Made by a program: the position numbers and the translations under genes. This document shows positions 26,885 to 36,070 of a stretch of DNA of 64,000 nt, piece after piece; the first letter of the stretch is position 1, and every line of letters starts with the position of its first letter. The notes under the pieces are model-generated. The model was given only the letters and a program-made list of their open reading frames with translations, was not told where the DNA came from and searched no databases. The DNA is from Nocardia bhagyanarayanae (lineage in GTDB: Bacteria > Actinomycetota > Actinomycetes > Mycobacteriales > Mycobacteriaceae): assembly GCF_006716565.1 (NCBI RefSeq), contig NZ_VFPG01000001.1, positions 3,658,001 through 3,722,000 of the forward strand, written 5' to 3'.

Positions 26885-27465
26885 GCCGCAGCGCCGCCCA
26901 CTGTTCACCCGGTTCAGCCACGGAGTTCGGAGGATCGGTGGCGCTGAGGTCGCCACCGGGTTCGCCTGCGCGGTACGCAGCCCATTCGTCCGCCCCGGGG
27001 TGTGGCCTCTCCGAAGAGTTCGGACGGTCTAGCGGACCTTGTCGCGGTGCACGCCCGGTCGCACGCTTTGGGGTGCTGTGGCGTCTGTGAAGAGTTCGGA
27101 CGGTCTAGCGGACCTTGTCGCGGTGCACACCTGCGCGCACGCTTTGGGGTGCTGTGGCGTCTGTGAAGAGTTCGGACGGTCTAGCGGACCTTGTCGCGGT
27201 GCACGCCTGCGCGCGCGCTTTGGGGTGCTGTGGCGTCTGTGAAGAGTTCGGACGGTCTAGCGGACCTTGTCGCGGTGCACGCCCGGTCGCACGCCTTGCG
27301 GCGTTGTGGTGTCTGTCAATAGTGCGGGCGAGTCCGGGTTGCCACCCTTGTCGCGGTGCACGCCCGTGATGTCTAACTAAGGCGACGCAGTGCGGCCGGT
27401 ACGGAGTGGCGTGGCGCGACGCTGTTTACGGAACAAGCCTGGGGCGCAGATGGTTTCATCCCCGC
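26885..27465. other. Intergenic region dominated by a 76-bp tandem array
   Basis: After the HD-domain gene nothing gene-like is seen until the reductase at 27466. The last 90 bp (27377-27465) should carry the promoter of that gene. The short open frames inside the array change frame from unit to unit. Confidence 0.65.
27013..27376. repeat. 76-bp tandem repeat (minisatellite), four and a half units
   Basis: Units begin GAAGAGTTCGGACGGTCTAG at 27013, 27089, 27165 and 27241, exactly 76 bp apart, and contain CCTTGTCGCGGTGCACGCC. They are nearly identical, with a few substitutions in the GCGCGCACGC part. A fifth, degraded unit repeats CCTTGTCGCGGTGCACGCC up to 27370. Such high identity suggests recent expansion and possible copy-number variation among strains. 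Confidence 0.9.
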
Positions 27466-28143
27466 ATGACGACGATTGGATTGATCGGTAGCGGGCACAT
27501 CGGCGGCACGGTGGCGCGCTTGGCGGTGGACGCCGGGCTGGATGTGGTGCTGAGCAACTCGCGCGGGCCGGAGACGTTGGCGGAGCTGGTGGCCGAGCTC
27601 GGTCCGCGGGCGCGCGCGGGGACCGCGGCGGAGGCGGCCGCGGCGGGTGACATCGTGGTGGTCACCGTGCCGTTGAAGAATTACAAGCAGGTACCGGTGG
27701 AGCCGTTGGCGGGCAAAGTCGTGATCGACACCGGCAACTACGCCCCGGCTCGCGACGGCAACTTCCCGGAACTCGACGCGGGCGAGTCGACGACGAGCGA
27801 ACTGCTGCAACGACATCTGCCCACATCCAAGGTCGTCAAGGCGTTCAACAACATCTTGTTCTCGCACTTGGCCGCGCTCGGCCGCCCGGCCGGCTCCGAC
27901 GACCGCTCCGCCCTGCCCATCGCGGGCGACGACGCCGAAGCCAAAGCCGCTGTCGCGCAACTACTCGACACGCTCGGCTACGACACCGTCGACGCCGGTC
28001 CGCTCCGCGAGAGCTGGCGCTCGGAGGTGAACACCCCGGTCTACGGCGCCCCTTACGCCGCGGGCAGCCCCTTCTGGGAACACGACCCCGCGCCCGCCCC
28101 GGTCGAGACCATCCGGACGGCCCTCGCCGCCGCCGAACGCTGA
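27466..28143 (+). CDS. F420-dependent NADP reductase-like oxidoreductase
   Basis: A 225-residue protein with Rossmann motif IGLIGSGHIGGTVARLAV at residues 4-21, then VVLSNSRGPETL, where Ser-Asn-Ser-Arg in this family reads NADP(H). DIVVVTVPLKNY and VIDTGNYAPARDG follow, and VVKAFNNILFSHL corresponds to the KAFN motif of F420H2:NADP oxidoreductases and STEAP-like reductases. It probably moves hydride between NADPH and a flavin or deazaflavin. The ATG gives the Rossmann fold directly at the N-terminus. Confidence 0.82.
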   Translation: MTTIGLIGSGHIGGTVARLAVDAGLDVVLSNSRGPETLAELVAELGPRARAGTAAEAAAAGDIVVVTVPLKNYKQVPVEPLAGKVVIDTGNYAPARDGNFPELDAGESTTSELLQRHLPTSKVVKAFNNILFSHLAALGRPAGSDDRSALPIAGDDAEAKAAVAQLLDTLGYDTVDAGPLRESWRSEVNTPVYGAPYAAGSPFWEHDPAPAPVETIRTALAAAER

Positions 28144-28707
28144 CCGGCCGGGCCTGCGCCCGCCGAATAAGAAGTTCCGTGCGGCTAGCAGCGACTGCGG
28201 CGCTGCCGAGCCGATCTGCGCCTGCCCAGGCGGCCCGACCCCACTCGGCAGCACGCGCTGCATCACCCGCGGCGGGTGCGAATCGGCGGGAGAGAAATGG
28301 TCGTTGCGGTCGGCGATTCGTCCGCCATTTCTCTCCTGTCAGATCCATTTCTCTATCGACGCGAGAGAAATGGCGGCCTGCGCTCAGGGGCGGGCGCGGG
28401 CCGGGTGGGCGCCGCGGGCGATGACCGGGTCGTCGGTTCGGCCCGGCGTGCCCGCCCAGGGGCGGACGAGTTGTGCGGCATCAGCGGGCGCCCGGCGCTG
28501 ACGAGCCGAGCCGCACCGGCCCAAGTCGAGGCGATGCCGTCAGCACTCTGGCGGTCCAAGTGCTTACCGGTCGGGCGCGTACCAGTGCTCGCGAGTGATC
28601 TCGGGGGCTTTCGCCGAGTTGGTGAACCTGTGCCGAACCGGAGTCAGCGAATCGTATGCGCGGTTGCCGTGCGTCGATCTGCGCAGCGCCAGTCCGCTCC
28701 GAGCACC
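28144..28707. other. Intergenic region with clustered inverted motifs
   Basis: Between two convergent genes. The only structured part is the four-copy motif cluster at 28289-28373; the rest (28374-28707) shows no gene, terminator or repeat that I can support. Confidence 0.5.
28289..28373. repeat. Four copies of CCATTTCTCT in inverted pairs
   Basis: GGAGAGAAATGG (28289-28300) faces its exact complement at 28325-28336. CCATTTCTCT (28345-28354) faces its exact complement at 28364-28373. The cores are A/T-rich islands in a very GC-rich background. The arrangement suggests binding of a dimeric protein or a small palindromic element. Confidence 0.75.
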
Positions 28708-29451
28708 TCAGGTGATGATGAGAAGTTCGGTGGGAGAGGCGATTTCGGTGCGGAGTCCGGCCTTCTCCGCGACTCGTGCCACGCCGCGGATGTCGGTCGG
28801 TTCGGCGCGGGTCAGGACGAGGGCGCGGGCCAGCAGGCCCTTGTGGTGCTTGTTGAAATGGCTCACCACGGTGCGGGTTCCGTCGGGGTGCTCGGTGAGG
28901 ACGTTCGCGGTGACGGCGTCGGGGACGCGGCCGAGTTGCTGGTAGGTGCCCGAGCGCAGGTCGACGACGAGATCGCCCGCGGCTTCGGCGACCAGGGCGT
29001 CGGGCAGGACGTCGCGCCAGACAGCCGAGAGGGTGGGGAGGCCCGGCAGCTTGGAGCCGCCGGAGAGGCGGTAGGCGGGGATCGGGTCGCCCGCGCGCAC
29101 CGCGCCGAACAGTGCCGACCCGATGCCGAGCCGCGCGTACGCCTTGGCGCGTTGCGCCTTCGTGAAGGACTTGGCGTCCAGCGCGTCGTAGAGCACGCCG
29201 GTGTAGCGCTCCAGCGCGGGCCGAGTCGCGGCCGTACGCAGCGCCGAGTTCCTGGCGATCTCGGCGTCGGCCCCCTTGCCGAGCCCGAGCGCGGCACGTG
29301 AGGCGTCCGGATCGGCGGCCAGCTGCACCAGCTCGGTCACCAGCTTGTCGCGCACCGGGGTGAGCTGCGGCATGGCGAGCAAGTCCAAGTCCAGGGGCCC
29401 GCCCGCGCCGCCGTCGGACTTGGTTTCGGAGGGAGGTAGCAGCACCAGCAC
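28708..29451 (-). CDS. yaaA: YaaA-family peroxide-stress protein
   Basis: A 247-residue member of the YaaA/DUF328 family, DNA-binding proteins that in E. coli lower free iron and oxidative damage during peroxide stress. It starts VLVLLPPSETKSDG, the expected N-terminus, and has RYTGVLYDAL and FGAVRAGDPIPAYRLSGGSK in the middle, then VSHFNKHHKGLLARAL. The GTG at 29451 fits homologues and has TACCGT 8 nt upstream. A longer open frame continues into the repeat tract and is not believable. Confidence 0.85.
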   Translation of the reverse strand: MLVLLPPSETKSDGGAGGPLDLDLLAMPQLTPVRDKLVTELVQLAADPDASRAALGLGKGADAEIARNSALRTAATRPALERYTGVLYDALDAKSFTKAQRAKAYARLGIGSALFGAVRAGDPIPAYRLSGGSKLPGLPTLSAVWRDVLPDALVAEAAGDLVVDLRSGTYQQLGRVPDAVTANVLTEHPDGTRTVVSHFNKHHKGLLARALVLTRAEPTDIRGVARVAEKAGLRTEIASPTELLIIT

Positions 29452-29459
29452 GAGCCGAT

Positions 29460-29465
29460 ACGGTA
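29460..29465 (-). promoter_or_regulatory. Candidate -10 box for yaaA
   Basis: TACCGT on the minus strand ends 8 nt before the GTG at 29451. Confidence 0.35.
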
Positions 29466-29593
29466 CCGGCGTGAGTCGCCGCGAACCGGAGCCGGTAGCC
29501 CGCCGCGCCACCACGGCCCGGCAGCGGCCCGCCCCGGCGAGGCCGGCGCAGGACCGCGTCGCTGTCGCAGGACCGCGTCCACTGCGCAGCAGG

Positions 29594-30325
29594 GCGCCCG
29601 CCCGCCGCAGCCTGAGATTCACGACTCCCGGCAGCTTCCCGCCGCCGCGGCACGTCGTCTACCGTCGCGGCACGGCGCCCGCCCGCCGCAGCATGAGGTT
29701 CACGGCTCCCGGCAGCCTCCCGCCGCCGCGGCACGGCGTCCACTGCCACAACCTGAGGTTCACCGCCGCAGCATTGGGCGCACCGCGCTGGCAGCTTTCC
29801 GGCCACCGCGGCACGGGATTCACAGCCCCCGGTAGCGCGTCCGCCGCCTCGGCACGTCGTCCGCCGCCTCGGCACGTCGTCTGCCGCCGCAGCAGGCGTC
29901 CACTGCCGCAGCACGGCGCCCGCCCGCCGCAGCATGAGGTTCACGGCTCCCGGCAGCGCGTCCGCCGCCGCAGCACGGCGTCCCGCCGCACAACACTGCG
30001 TCCGCTGCCACAGCCGGGAGTTCACCGCCGCAGCACTGGGTTTCCTGCCCCATCAGCGCCTCCACCACCGGCGCACGTTGTCTTCGGTCGCAGCGCCGCG
30101 TCCGCCGCCGCAGGCCGTCGTCCGCCGTCGCGGCGCGTCGTTTGGTGCCGCAGCGCGGGTTCACCGCCGTAGCGCGGGGGTTCACCCCCCAGAGCAGCGC
30201 GTCCGCCGACGTAGCACGTCGTCTACCGCCGCCTCCGCAGCACGGCACGTCCCGCCGCAGCAGGCGTCCACAGCCGCCGCACGGCGCCCGCCCGCCGCGG
30301 CACGGGGTTCACGGCTCCCGGCAGC
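29594..30325. repeat. Mosaic repeat tract with four dispersed 42-bp copies
   Basis: The 42-bp copies, starting GCGCCCGCCCGCCGC and ending CTCCCGGCAGC, lie at 29594-29635, 29675-29716, 29916-29957 and 30284-30325. Between them are many degenerate 16-20-nt units of the form GCCGC(C/A)GCAGCACG(G/T)CGTC. Spacing is irregular, so this is not a simple tandem array. Confidence 0.75.
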
Positions 30326-30835
30326 GCGTCCGCCGCCGCAGCCCTGCGCCGCCGCCGCACGTCGTCCGCCGCCGCAGTACGGCGTCCGCCGCCGCAGCAG
30401 CAGCGCGTTCAGATCCGCGCGGCCCGGCGCGGGCGCGCGACGGCTTACAGGTAGGCGGGCGAACGCGCGCCGAAATCAATAGGGCGTGCGCTGTGCGAGC
30501 GGACGGTAGTTCCGGGCCTTGTCGTCGGTTCATGCCGGAACCGGTATGGCGTGCGCTGCCGGCGGCTGAAGGCCGTAGTACCTGGGGCCGAGCGGTGGAA
30601 GCGCGTCGAGGATCCACGGTAGGGCGGTCTGGTCGTAAAGGCCCCTGAGCTGATACGACCAAGCGTGGAGCGGCAACCGGTGCGGGCGGATCCGGGTGTT
30701 GTGGCACGGCGGACAGGCCGAAACCAGGGCTTCGCGAGCTGCCGCGAACCGACGCCGGTAGCGCGACGCGATCATGAAGACATCCGGCGCGCACCGAAAT
30801 GGATAACGCGTTGCGGAGAGGCGGTGGCCGGAGAC

Positions 30836-30841
30836 TACGCT
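30836..30841 (+). promoter_or_regulatory. Candidate -10 box for a leaderless proS mRNA
   Basis: TACGCT ends 8 nt before the GTG at 30850. No T-box leader precedes the gene. Confidence 0.45.
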
Positions 30842-30849
30842 GTGCACCC

Positions 30850-32607
30850 GTGATCACCCGCCTCTCCCACCTCTTCCTGCGTACCCTGCGCGACGACCCC
30901 GCCGACGCCGAGGTGCCCAGTCACAAACTCCTCGTGCGCGCCGGATACGTCCGCCGCATCGCCCCTGGCGTCTACTCGTGGCTGCCGCTGGGCCTGAAGG
31001 TGCTGCGCAAGATCGAGGACGTCGTCCGGGAAGAGATGAACGGCATCGGCGCGCAGGAGATCTCACTGCCCGCACTGCTGCCGCGCGACCCGTACGAGAC
31101 CACCAACCGGTGGACCGAATACGGCGACGCGCTGTTCCGGCTGCAGGATCGCAAGGGCGCGGACTACCTGCTCGGCCCCACCCACGAGGAGCTGTTCGCG
31201 CTCACCGTGAAGGGCGAGTACAACTCGTACAAGGATCTGCCCGTCGCGCTGTACCAGATCCAGACCAAGTACCGCGACGAGGAGCGGCCGCGCGCTGGCA
31301 TCCTGCGCGGGCGAGAGTTCATCATGAAGGACTCCTACTCCTTCGACCTCGACGAGGACGGCCTGAAGGCAAGCTACAACGCGCACCGCGAGGCCTACCA
31401 GCGCATCTTCGACCGGCTCGGCGTCGAGTACGTGATCGTGGCCGCGACGTCGGGCGCGATGGGCGGCAGCGCCTCGGAGGAATTCCTCGCCGACAGCCCC
31501 GTGGGTGAGGACACCTACGTGATCTGCCGCGAGTCCGGCTACGCGGCCAATGTGGAGGCGGTGATCACGCCCGCTCCCGAAGCGCAGCCGATCGAGGGCA
31601 GGCCCGAGGCCGTCGTGCACGACACCCCGCACACCCCGACGATCGCCACGCTGGTCGAGTGGGCCAACGCCGCGGGCATCGCCGAGCAGTACGGCAGGCC
31701 CGTCACCGCGGCCGACACCCTCAAGAACGTGATGGTCAAGCTGCGCCACCCGGACGGCAAGACCGAGATCGTCGGCATCGGCATCCCCGGCGACCGCGAG
31801 GTGGACGACAAGCGCCTCGGCGCGTCCATCGAGCCCGCCGAGGTCGAGCTGCTCACCGAGGCCGACTTCGCCGCGAACCCGTTCCTGGTGAAGGGCTACA
31901 TCGGTCCGAAGGCGTTGCAGGAGAACGGCATCCGCTACCTCGTCGATCCCAGGGTGGTGACCGGCACGTCCTGGATCACCGGCGCGGACAGCGAGGGCAA
32001 GCACGTGGTCGGTCTGCTCGCGGGCCGCGACTTCACCCCGGACGGCACCATCGAGGCCGCCGAGGTCCGCGACGGCGATCCCTCGCCGGACGGGCGCGGC
32101 ACGCTGGTGTCCGCGCGCGGCATCGAGATCGGGCACATCTTCCAGCTCGGCTACAAGTACACCGACGCCTTCGAGGTCGACGTGCTCGGCGAGAACGGCA
32201 AGCCGGTGCGGTTGATCATGGGCTCCTACGGCGTCGGTATATCGCGCATGGTCGCGGTGATCGCCGAGCAGCAGCACGACGAGAAGGGCCTGCGCTGGCC
32301 CGCCGAGATCGCGCCGTTCGATGTGCACGTCGTCATCGCGAACAAGGACGAGGCGGCCCGCGCGGGCGCCGAGGACGTCGTGTCCGGCCTGCACGCGCGG
32401 GGTCTCGACGTGCTCTTCGACGACCGCACCGCCTCGCCGGGCGTGAAGTTCAAGGACGCCGAACTCCTCGGCATGCCTTGGATTCTCGTCATCGGCCGCG
32501 GCTGGGCCGAGGGCAAGGTGGAACTGCGCAACCGCTTCACCGGCGAGGCCGAGGAAATTCCGGCCGACTCCGCCGTCGAGACGGTGATCGCCAAGATCCG
32601 CGGCTGA
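30850..32607 (+). CDS. proS: Prolyl-tRNA synthetase, bacterial type
   Basis: Charges tRNA-Pro. The 585 residues and internal editing domain mark the bacterial-type enzyme. Class II motif 2 is seen in [20 protein letters not shown], and motif 3 in [15 protein letters not shown]. The editing insertion lies about residues 225-380 ([16 protein letters not shown] to [12 protein letters not shown]), and the anticodon-binding domain occupies the last 110 residues. The GTG start ([17 protein letters not shown]) fits homologues and a -10 box. A 12-bp hairpin lies 22 nt after the stop. Confidence 0.97.
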   Translation: MITRLSHLFLRTLRDDPADAEVPSHKLLVRAGYVRRIAPGVYSWLPLGLKVLRKIEDVVREEMNGIGAQEISLPALLPRDPYETTNRWTEYGDALFRLQDRKGADYLLGPTHEELFALTVKGEYNSYKDLPVALYQIQTKYRDEERPRAGILRGREFIMKDSYSFDLDEDGLKASYNAHREAYQRIFDRLGVEYVIVAATSGAMGGSASEEFLADSPVGEDTYVICRESGYAANVEAVITPAPEAQPIEGRPEAVVHDTPHTPTIATLVEWANAAGIAEQYGRPVTAADTLKNVMVKLRHPDGKTEIVGIGIPGDREVDDKRLGASIEPAEVELLTEADFAANPFLVKGYIGPKALQENGIRYLVDPRVVTGTSWITGADSEGKHVVGLLAGRDFTPDGTIEAAEVRDGDPSPDGRGTLVSARGIEIGHIFQLGYKYTDAFEVDVLGENGKPVRLIMGSYGVGISRMVAVIAEQQHDEKGLRWPAEIAPFDVHVVIANKDEAARAGAEDVVSGLHARGLDVLFDDRTASPGVKFKDAELLGMPWILVIGRGWAEGKVELRNRFTGEAEEIPADSAVETVIAKIRG

Positions 32608-32628
32608 CCCGCCCGAGCATTCTTTACA

Positions 32629-32657
32629 CCGCCCCGGTCCGCACTGGACCGGGGCGG
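32629..32657 (+). terminator. proS terminator hairpin
   Basis: Perfect 12-bp stem CCGCCCCGGTCC/GGACCGGGGCGG with loop GCACT, followed by a T-containing tail (CGTTCGTTTCG). Confidence 0.8.
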
Positions 32658-32895
32658 CGTTCGTTTCGCGACCGGCGTGGCGCGGCAGGGCTGTGAACCG
32701 ATGGAGTAGCCGTCGATGCGCGTCGACCAGTTCGCCGCAGGAGCCGGGTAGCCCGCTCTCGACGACCCTGCGTTCAGTCTCGTGGGCCCCCGCGCGTGAG
32801 AAGGTTGGACACTAGTTCTCTCCTTACGCTTCCGTAGCCTGAATTTGCTGCTCGGTGAACTGACATACCCGCCACACGCTGCTGTTACCCGCTGG

Positions 32896-32901
32896 TAAGT
32901 T
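32896..32901 (+). promoter_or_regulatory. Candidate -10 box for a leaderless mRNA
   Basis: TAAGTT ends 7 nt before the ATG at 32909. Confidence 0.45.
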
Positions 32902-32908
32902 AACCGGC

Positions 32909-34660
32909 ATGACGAGCACCGAGGCGTTGTTGTTCAACCCCGCCACCTACGATCCGCAGCATTTCGACGCGGAGACCCGCCGCCTGCTGAAGGCCACCGT
33001 CGAGTGGTTCGAGAGCCGCGGCAAGCGGCAGCTGCTTGCCGACGATCAGAACGCCGTGTTCACCGCGGACTTCCTCGAGTTCGTCGCGAAGGAGAAGCTT
33101 TTCGCCACCTTCCTGACCCCCGCCGCGTACGCCGACGGCGACGAGAACCGTCGCTGGGACGCCGCGCGCAACGCCGCGCTCTCCGAGATCTTCGGCTTCT
33201 ACGGCCTGGCCTACTGGTACGCCGAGCAGGTGACCATCCTCGGACTCGGGCCGATCTGGCAGAGCGACAACGAGGCGGCCAAGCGGCGCGCGGCCGCCGA
33301 CCTGGCCGACGGTCAGGTGATGGCCTTCGCGCTCTCCGAGCAGTCGCACGGCGCCGACATCTACAACACCGACATGGTGCTGACCCCCAGCGAGCCGGGC
33401 AGCGCCGACGCCGAGGCCGGAATCCTGTTCCGCGCCAACGGAGCCAAGTACTACATCGGCAACGGCAACGTGGCCAGCATGGTCTCGGTGTTCTCCCGCC
33501 GCGGCGACATCGAGGGCGCCGACGGCTACATCTGGTTCGCCGCGGACAGCCGCCACGAGAACTACCACCTCATCGACAACGTGGTGCACGAGCAGATGTA
33601 CGTCAGCACGTTCCGGCTGGAGAACTACCCGGTGCGCGCCGACGACATCCTGCACGCCGGCCCCGAGGCGTTCTCCGCGGCGCTGAACACCGTCAACGTC
33701 GGCAAGTTCAACCTGTGCCACGGCGGCATCGGCATGGTGGAGCACTCCTTCTACGAGGCCATCACACACGCCAACAACCGCGTCCTCTACGGCAAGCTGG
33801 TCACCGACTTCCCGCATGTACGGGGCAATTTCGTGGACGCCTACAGCCGCATCGTCGCGATGAAGCTGTTCAGCGACCGCGCCGTGGACTACTTCCGCAG
33901 CGCCAGCCTGGACGACCGGCGCTACCTGCTGTTCAACCCGATGACCAAGTCCAAGGTGACCTCCGAGGGCGAGGTCGTCATGACCCTGCTGCTGGATGTC
34001 CTGGCGGCCAAGGGCTTCGAGAAGAACACCTACTTCAACGAGGTGCAGCGCCTGATCAACACCCTGCCCCGGCTCGAGGGCACGGTGCACGTGAACGTCG
34101 GGCAGATCCTGAAGTTCCTGCCCAAGTACCTGTTCGATCCGAAGGACTACCCCGAGGTCGGCACCCGCCAGGACGCGGCCGACGACGAGTTCTTCTGGCG
34201 GCAGGGCCCGGCTCGCGGCGCGGGCCGGGTGCAGTTCGCGGACTGGAACCCGGTGTACCAGAAGCACTCCGACGTCGCGAACGTGGCGCGCTTCTACGAG
34301 CAGGCCAAGGCGCTGCGCGAGCTGATGGCCACCGCGGCCCCCGACGAGGCGCAGCAGCAGGACCTGGACTTCATGCTCACCATCGGCCACCTGTTCTCCC
34401 TGGTGGTCTACGGCCAGCTGATCCTGGAACAGGCCGCGATCACCGGTCTGGACCGCGACGTGCTCGACCAGATCTTCGACTTCCAGATCCGCGACTTCAA
34501 CGCGCACGCCACCACCCTGTACGGCAAGGCGTCCGCCACCGCCGCGCAGCGGGAGTGGGCCGTGGCGGCGCTGCGCACCCCGGAGGTCGACCGGGAGCGT
34601 TTCGACCGGGTGTGGGCGCAGGTGGCGTCTTACGACGGCGCCTACGAGATGCGCCCCTGA
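32909..34660 (+). CDS. Acyl-CoA dehydrogenase-family flavoprotein
   Basis: A 583-residue FAD enzyme with the acyl-CoA dehydrogenase fold. The middle domain has VMAFALSEQSHGADIYNTD, where family members read A-x-T-E-x-x-x-G-S-D, and KYYIGNGNVASMVSVFSRRG (equivalent to the G-x-K-x-x-I-T-N segment). The second half is all-helical. It is longer than the usual 380-400 residues and its FAD motifs are divergent, so the substrate and direction are uncertain; a lipid oxidation role is likely. A strong hairpin follows the stop. No electron-transfer or CoA-ligase gene lies beside it. Confidence 0.8.
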   Translation: MTSTEALLFNPATYDPQHFDAETRRLLKATVEWFESRGKRQLLADDQNAVFTADFLEFVAKEKLFATFLTPAAYADGDENRRWDAARNAALSEIFGFYGLAYWYAEQVTILGLGPIWQSDNEAAKRRAAADLADGQVMAFALSEQSHGADIYNTDMVLTPSEPGSADAEAGILFRANGAKYYIGNGNVASMVSVFSRRGDIEGADGYIWFAADSRHENYHLIDNVVHEQMYVSTFRLENYPVRADDILHAGPEAFSAALNTVNVGKFNLCHGGIGMVEHSFYEAITHANNRVLYGKLVTDFPHVRGNFVDAYSRIVAMKLFSDRAVDYFRSASLDDRRYLLFNPMTKSKVTSEGEVVMTLLLDVLAAKGFEKNTYFNEVQRLINTLPRLEGTVHVNVGQILKFLPKYLFDPKDYPEVGTRQDAADDEFFWRQGPARGAGRVQFADWNPVYQKHSDVANVARFYEQAKALRELMATAAPDEAQQQDLDFMLTIGHLFSLVVYGQLILEQAAITGLDRDVLDQIFDFQIRDFNAHATTLYGKASATAAQREWAVAALRTPEVDRERFDRVWAQVASYDGAYEMRP

Positions 34661-34666
34661 GCGAGC

Positions 34667-34699
34667 CGGGTGCGGCCGGATACTCCTCGGCCGCACCCG
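34667..34699 (+). terminator. Terminator hairpin after the acyl-CoA dehydrogenase
   Basis: Perfect 12-bp stem CGGGTGCGGCCG/CGGCCGCACCCG with a 9-nt loop, 6 bp after the stop. Confidence 0.8.
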
Positions 34700-34785
34700 C
34701 TTTCGGTCCACTGCCCCGATCGGAGCGGGCCGAGGCGCTCGGCCCGAAACTGTCGCCGAGCGAACGCCGGGCTACCGAACCGGCC

Positions 34786-35220
34786 TCAGGGCTTGCCGGG
34801 AAAAGCGACGGTCGGCGGGTTCGTGCCGAGGATCGCCTGCCACGCGGCCATGCGCAGCGTGCATTCGGTGAGCGCGTCGATGCCGATGCGGCGGGTCGGT
34901 TCGGACTCGCCGTGCTCGACGACCGCGCGCCAGGCGACCGCGGTGTCGGTCTCGACGGTGACGGCCAGTCGTGCCGCGTCGATGGGGCCGTCCACCGGGA
35001 ACGGGATCGTGTAGGCGGGCTCCGACGGCGGCACGCTCGCCCCGGCCGCACGCAGCGCGTCGACGGTGGTGTCGCGGCGCGCCCGGTGCGCCGCGGTGTT
35101 CTCGGCGATGAGGCGATCGCGTTCGGCGGAGGCGAAGGCGGCGATCACGCCGTAGGCGTAGACCGCGGCGTTCTGGGCGGCGAGCGCGTCGAGCAGTGCT
35201 TGGCGTTCGGCGTCGGTCAT
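34786..35220 (-). CDS. Ferritin-like DUF4439 protein
   Basis: A 144-residue all-helical protein: AALLDALAAQNAAVYAYGVI-type start, ENTAAHRARRDTTVDALRA, and DALTECTLRMAAWQAILG at the end. It matches the Rv2844-like DUF4439 group, which has a ferritin-like four-helix bundle; the Glu/His residues are few and metal binding is not certain. Its ATG overlaps the stop of the upstream lipoprotein gene (ATGA), and the pair is conserved beside rimP in mycobacteria. Confidence 0.8.
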   Translation of the reverse strand: MTDAERQALLDALAAQNAAVYAYGVIAAFASAERDRLIAENTAAHRARRDTTVDALRAAGASVPPSEPAYTIPFPVDGPIDAARLAVTVETDTAVAWRAVVEHGESEPTRRIGIDALTECTLRMAAWQAILGTNPPTVAFPGKP

Positions 35221-35843
35221 GCCAGCAGCACCCCGGCGTGGGCGGCGCAGGACGCGCTGATCGAGGCGAGCAGGCCCGCGCGGTAACCGGACTGGGTCAC
35301 CGCGAGATCGGCCGCGGATTTGCGGGAGCGGGCGAGCTGCTCGCGCAACTGGTCGAGGCTCGGCGGGGAGATCGGTGGCACGTCCGTACCCGTTGTCTCG
35401 GGGCCGGTCGTGACCGCGGCGAACGGCAGGGCTTTGTCCCGGGTCTTGCGCGCCGGGGTGGTTCCGTCGCCGTAGACGCCGACGGCGCGGGCGATCTCGG
35501 TGCGCAACGCGTCCGCGTGCGCGGTGCGTTCGTTCGCGATCGTGCTCAGCGCGGTCTGTCGCTGGGGGGTGAGCGCGATCGCCGCGGTCGCCGCCGCGGC
35601 GTCGGCGCGGGCCATGATCTCTTGCGCGGCAAGCGGATCGGGCTCGTGTACGGTTTCGTCCGCGCAGCCCACCGCGGCGCCGAGCGCGAGGGCGCCGACC
35701 GCTCCGCCGCCCGCGAGCCGCAATGCGGTGCGGCGGTCGACGAGTGGGACGCGGTGTGCGACGGTGTCCTGGGACGCGTGCCGGTCGACCCGGCTGCCGA
35801 AGGTGCGCCCGGCCGATGGCGGGGCGAGGAGGCGGAGAGGCAC
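35217..35843 (-). CDS. Probable Tat-exported lipoprotein (Rv2843-like)
   Basis: A 208-residue protein with twin-arginine segment DRRTALRLAGGGAVGALALG followed by lipobox-like AAVGC. The mature part is helical (TPQRQTALSTIANERTAHAD, SLDQLREQLARSRKSAADLA). Position and coupling to a DUF4439 gene match Rv2843-Rv2844. The start is uncertain: the GTG at 35843 is chosen to give a plausible though long n-region; an upstream start at 35969 is less likely. Role unknown, perhaps an envelope partner of the coupled ferritin-like protein. Confidence 0.65.
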   Translation of the reverse strand: MPLRLLAPPSAGRTFGSRVDRHASQDTVAHRVPLVDRRTALRLAGGGAVGALALGAAVGCADETVHEPDPLAAQEIMARADAAAATAAIALTPQRQTALSTIANERTAHADALRTEIARAVGVYGDGTTPARKTRDKALPFAAVTTGPETTGTDVPPISPPSLDQLREQLARSRKSAADLAVTQSGYRAGLLASISASCAAHAGVLLA

Positions 35844-36070
35844 GGCACCATCGTGCCAGACCGGTCCGACCACTCCGCCCGATGGACGCTGCCGGACGAA
35901 GTCCGCCGTCCGACCGCGCCGAGCGCGGGCCGCGCGACCCGCCCTGCGCGCCGCGCACCCGGGACGCATCTCGCAGGCCGCTGGTCCTTTACACTCTCGT
36001 GGCGCGTTACGCTAGACCTTCGGTACAGAAAATTCCGACCGCGTCACAACTGAACCAGGAGCCGCCCCAC

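Larger units (their letters stand above)
29452..30849. other. 1.4-kb repeat-rich tract without genes
   Basis: 29590-30410 is a mosaic of short GC-rich units around CCGCCGCAGCACGGCGTCC, with four longer 42-bp copies. Long open frames cross it on both strands only because of the biased composition; their peptides are Arg/Ala/Pro repeats. The rest, 30411-30849, leads to proS and shows a -10 box but no convincing gene. Confidence 0.6.
32608..32908. other. Intergenic region proS / acyl-CoA dehydrogenase
   Basis: Holds the proS terminator at its left and a candidate -10 box at its right end. The AT-richer stretch 32810-32900 probably contains the dehydrogenase promoter. No gene seen. Confidence 0.5.

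Noticed and set aside
27039..27369. Small Cys-rich peptides encoded in the 76-bp array
   Set aside because: The frames follow the array by chance and change frame in each unit; no ribosome binding site or conservation is evident.
27013..27376. CRISPR array
   Set aside because: The 76-bp units are repeated over their whole length with no variable spacers, and no cas genes are present.
29452..30480. Arg/Ala/Pro-rich open frames in the repeat tract upstream of proS
   Set aside because: They arise from the short GC-rich units and exist in several frames on both strands; none has a plausible start or domain.
30411..30849. T-box leader or upstream gene for proS
   Set aside because: No T-box sequence or specifier stem is seen, and the 105-codon minus-strand frame at 30530-30847 has no recognisable domain.
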